Assembly (NCBI RefSeq): GCF_002631205.1 | Contig: NZ_PDLO01000003.1 | Span: forward strand, 434,001 to 498,000 | Direction: 5' to 3' | Length of the DNA: 64,000 nt | From: Neolewinella marina | GTDB lineage: Bacteria; Bacteroidota; Bacteroidia; Chitinophagales; Saprospiraceae | Part shown: piece after piece, positions 61,948 through 64,000 of the stretch | How positions within the stretch are numbered: the first letter of the stretch is position 1 | How the letters are laid out: the number at the start of each line of letters is the position of its first letter | Position numbers and translations under genes: made by a program | The notes under the pieces: model-generated | Database searches by the model: none | What the model was told of the DNA's origin: nothing | Seen by the model: only the letters and a program-made list of their open reading frames with translations

Positions 61948-63702
61948 ATGATCATGCAGTTTATCAAAAACGTAGGCTTCGTGCTCATTGCCCTTATGGC
62001 GATGACTTCCTGCGAAAAAGAATTTCTGAACGAAGCCAACCCCAACGGAGTATCAACCGATATTTACTGGGCAAACCTGGAAGAAACCGAGTCAACCCTA
62101 ACCTCCGTCTACGGGGGAATGCTTAATACCTACCTGCTGAATATACCCGCGGAAAACCTACGGGCGGATATGGCCTTCCCCCGGGAAAGGACGCGGATAA
62201 CGGGAGCGGGTGTCCCATTCTACTATCAACAATTTAATAGCAGTAATTCAACCATCGGCGATAAGTGGGATGCCTGTTACCAAGTCGCTTTCCGGGCCAA
62301 TCAGGTCATCGAAGCACTGCAGAAGTTGGAAGGAAGCGTTGATGAGGACCGTTGGGTCCTACAAATGGCCCAGGCCCGCTTCTTGCGGGGGTTGGTGCAC
62401 CACTACCTGCACAGTACCTTCAACGAAGGTCGCATCATTATCCGCGACAAGGTGCCCCAATCGCTGGCCGATTTCAATAAGCCGGTAGCTTCTTCCGAGG
62501 AGGTCATCGCCTTTTTTCGTGATGATCTCAAGTATGCCTACGACCACCTGCCGGCAACCTATCCTCCGGGCAACGAAGGTCGGGCAACAGCCGCCGCCGC
62601 CGCAACGGTACTGGCTAATAGCTATCTGTACGAAGGGGAGTACGAGGAAGCCAAGACCCTTTACAAGGACGTGATCGAAAACCCGGACTACGGTCTGGAG
62701 CTGGTAGAGGATATGAATCTGCTCTGGACGGAAGCTGGTGAATTCAACAAGGAATCCATCTTCGAGATTAATTATACGTTGGACTTCCAACTGGAAGACA
62801 GCCAGTTCGACGAAGAAAGCTTCAACAGTCGACTGGCCCGCTTCACCGCCCCCATCAATTTGGGCGGGGGCGGACAGGAAACCTTTACCCCCGTTGCCTG
62901 GCTTACGCATGCCTACCGGACGGAAAAGATGGACACCCTGGACGACCGGAATTACGTCGTTGGCGATGACGGTCAAACACGCCTGCGCACGGCAACGCTG
63001 CGGACCAGCGCCATGATGGCCATGGTCGATGATCTTGACACGCCCTACTACCTGCAGGCGTTCGCGGCCCGGGCTGCGAATTTCGCCCGCCTGACGTTTA
63101 CTTACCTGAAGAAGTACACGAACCACGATATCGTGGCGGATGAAGGTGAAACGGGCCTGACGGGGTGGAAATCGGGTCGTAACGTAGTCGTCAACCGCCT
63201 GGCCGAGGTGCACCTCAACCTGGCCGAGTGCCAGATCAAGACCGGTGAAATCGATGCCGCCCTGGCGAACATCAACGCGATACGGGCACGGTGGGGGCTC
63301 ATACTATTGGGACCGTCAACCACCCCCGACCGCACCTTTGATGGCGTTGCCTATGACGCTACCAGCCTGATGAACCGACTCATGTACGTGGAAAAACCCC
63401 TGGAGCTATCCTTCGAGGGCCACGCCATCCGAGCCATCGACTTGCGCCGCTGGGGAATTACCCAACAGCGGTTCCGGGAGTTAGCGGAGCGGAAATTCAG
63501 CGTGGTAGATTACGATTACACGGCCGAGGACGGATCGACAGTCACTCACCGGGAAAGCTTACTGGTGGAGGGGGAAGCCACCCCGTCGGGTACGCCGATC
63601 GTAGAGTATGAACTTACCGCAGAGAACTACAATCCGGACGTGCATGCCTATTACCCCATCCCACTGGGTGAGGTCCAGAACAACAGTTCCATCGATAATT
63701 AA
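61948..63702 (+). CDS. SusD/RagB-family outer-membrane lipoprotein
   Basis: The 584 residues begin with a lipoprotein signal (lipobox at Cys22, IALMAMTSC). The SusD fold is TPR-like helices around a loop-rich binding region: EKEFLNEANPNGVSTDIYW, FRANQVIEALQ, LRGLVHHYLH, and a C-terminal YYPIPLGEVQNNSSI, typical of the family's end. SusD caps the SusC barrel and binds the ligand. It lies 15 bases after susC and clearly shares its message. Confidence 0.95.
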   Translation: MIMQFIKNVGFVLIALMAMTSCEKEFLNEANPNGVSTDIYWANLEETESTLTSVYGGMLNTYLLNIPAENLRADMAFPRERTRITGAGVPFYYQQFNSSNSTIGDKWDACYQVAFRANQVIEALQKLEGSVDEDRWVLQMAQARFLRGLVHHYLHSTFNEGRIIIRDKVPQSLADFNKPVASSEEVIAFFRDDLKYAYDHLPATYPPGNEGRATAAAAATVLANSYLYEGEYEEAKTLYKDVIENPDYGLELVEDMNLLWTEAGEFNKESIFEINYTLDFQLEDSQFDEESFNSRLARFTAPINLGGGGQETFTPVAWLTHAYRTEKMDTLDDRNYVVGDDGQTRLRTATLRTSAMMAMVDDLDTPYYLQAFAARAANFARLTFTYLKKYTNHDIVADEGETGLTGWKSGRNVVVNRLAEVHLNLAECQIKTGEIDAALANINAIRARWGLILLGPSTTPDRTFDGVAYDATSLMNRLMYVEKPLELSFEGHAIRAIDLRRWGITQQRFRELAERKFSVVDYDYTAEDGSTVTHRESLLVEGEATPSGTPIVEYELTAENYNPDVHAYYPIPLGEVQNNSSIDN

Positions 63703-63781
63703 TTCCGCCCATGCGTGTGCGTCACCTCGCTACCAGTGTGTCCCGACTCTGCTTCCCGCAGGTGCGCTAAAAAAATATACC

Positions 63782-64000
63782 ATGAATAAGCTACTCCTGG
63801 CACTCCTGTCCTGTACTCTAATCTTCGCCTGCGAAAAGGAGAAATTCGTCGTCCCTAACGATTTGACTGACGTAAAAACCATCGTGGGCAGTCGCAATCA
63901 GAATGATCTAGGCCAGTACATTGCCGAAGTCGGTGACCATTTAGCTTTCGCTGACCTTTCCCAGGGCGCCATCAGCCACGAATGGATTATTGAGGGGGGT
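63782..64000 (+). CDS. start of a lipoprotein, possibly PKD-like, third gene of the SusCD unit (3' end outside window)
   Basis: The ATG at 63782 opens 73 codons to the window edge. A lipoprotein signal (LLLALLSCTLIFAC) leads into a polar region. The last residues (LAFADLSQGAISHEWIIEGG) resemble the start of a PKD-type Ig-like domain. Surface lipoproteins with such domains often follow SusD in nutrient-uptake loci and help bind the substrate. It begins 79 bases after the susD stop. Its length and remaining domains cannot be seen. Confidence 0.65.
   Translation, partial: MNKLLLALLSCTLIFACEKEKFVVPNDLTDVKTIVGSRNQNDLGQYIAEVGDHLAFADLSQGAISHEWIIEGG

Overview
The window is a contiguous stretch of a high-GC (by eye around 60%) chromosome from a member of the Bacteroidota. 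The best fit is a marine Lewinella/Saprospiria-type organism. The reasons are: a SusC/SusD pair, many short lipoprotein signal peptides, Shine-Dalgarno-poor starts, repeated perfect matches to the Bacteroidota -7 promoter element TAnnTTTG just ahead of genes, futalosine-type menaquinone synthesis, and a lamin-tail/FlgD-like surface protein. No plasmid, phage, transposon, CRISPR array, tRNA or rRNA was recognised. The lineage is an inference from gene content only.

Layout. 1-9.6 kb: end of a short unknown protein, GlgE, dihydrolipoyl dehydrogenase, ribosomal protein L31B, a lamin-tail-domain surface protein followed by a PAP2 phosphatase, a ZIP metal transporter, an EamA exporter and RadA. 9.6-19 kb: a HlyD-type adaptor with a C39-peptidase ABC exporter, MnmA, a secreted M20 amidohydrolase, an RlmL-type methyltransferase, UbiX, a small lipoprotein of doubtful apiosidase ancestry and a GbsR-type regulator with a palindrome in front of it. 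19-31 kb: groES-groEL, PurL, a TlpA-like thioredoxin lipoprotein, YebC-GalK, a glycosyltransferase, a RibB fused to what looks like a dead GTP cyclohydrolase II domain, class II aldolase and MqnD. 31-41 kb: RluA-type pseudouridine synthase, a C-terminal processing protease, a three-part TIR-like/TPR/SDR fusion, thymidylate kinase, an MBL-fold hydrolase, MiaE, an alpha-glucan phosphorylase and an M57-type metalloprotease lipoprotein. 42-50.7 kb: a sorbosone-dehydrogenase-like lipoprotein, a small membrane protein, an intergenic repeat block, a three-subunit acyl-CoA (propionyl-CoA-like) carboxylase, a 3-hydroxyacyl-CoA dehydrogenase-like SDR, two tandem exported ferritin-like proteins and a second ZIP transporter. 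50.8-64 kb: a membrane protein of unknown function, a PhoD-like phosphatase, a sulfatase, a four-helix-bundle membrane protein, a mechanosensitive channel, an unknown protein, a broken AraC-type regulator, SusC, SusD and the start of a lipoprotein that runs off the window.

How the genes work together. GlgE and the alpha-glucan phosphorylase, though 36 kb apart, point to storage and recycling of an alpha-glucan. The carboxylase and hydroxyacyl-CoA dehydrogenase suggest branched-chain amino acid or odd-chain acyl-CoA catabolism feeding propionyl-CoA to methylmalonyl-CoA. The SusCD locus, preceded by a sulfatase and a phosphatase, looks like the edge of a nutrient-acquisition locus whose substrate cannot be read from this window. 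Most of the rest is housekeeping.

The items most worth a second look are the TIR-like/TPR/SDR fusion, the RibB fused to a GTP cyclohydrolase II domain without zinc ligands, the frameshifted AraC remnant upstream of SusC, the palindrome in front of the GbsR-type regulator, the tandem Tat-exported ferritin-like pair and the intergenic repeat. No complete, clearly undescribed multi-gene system was found.
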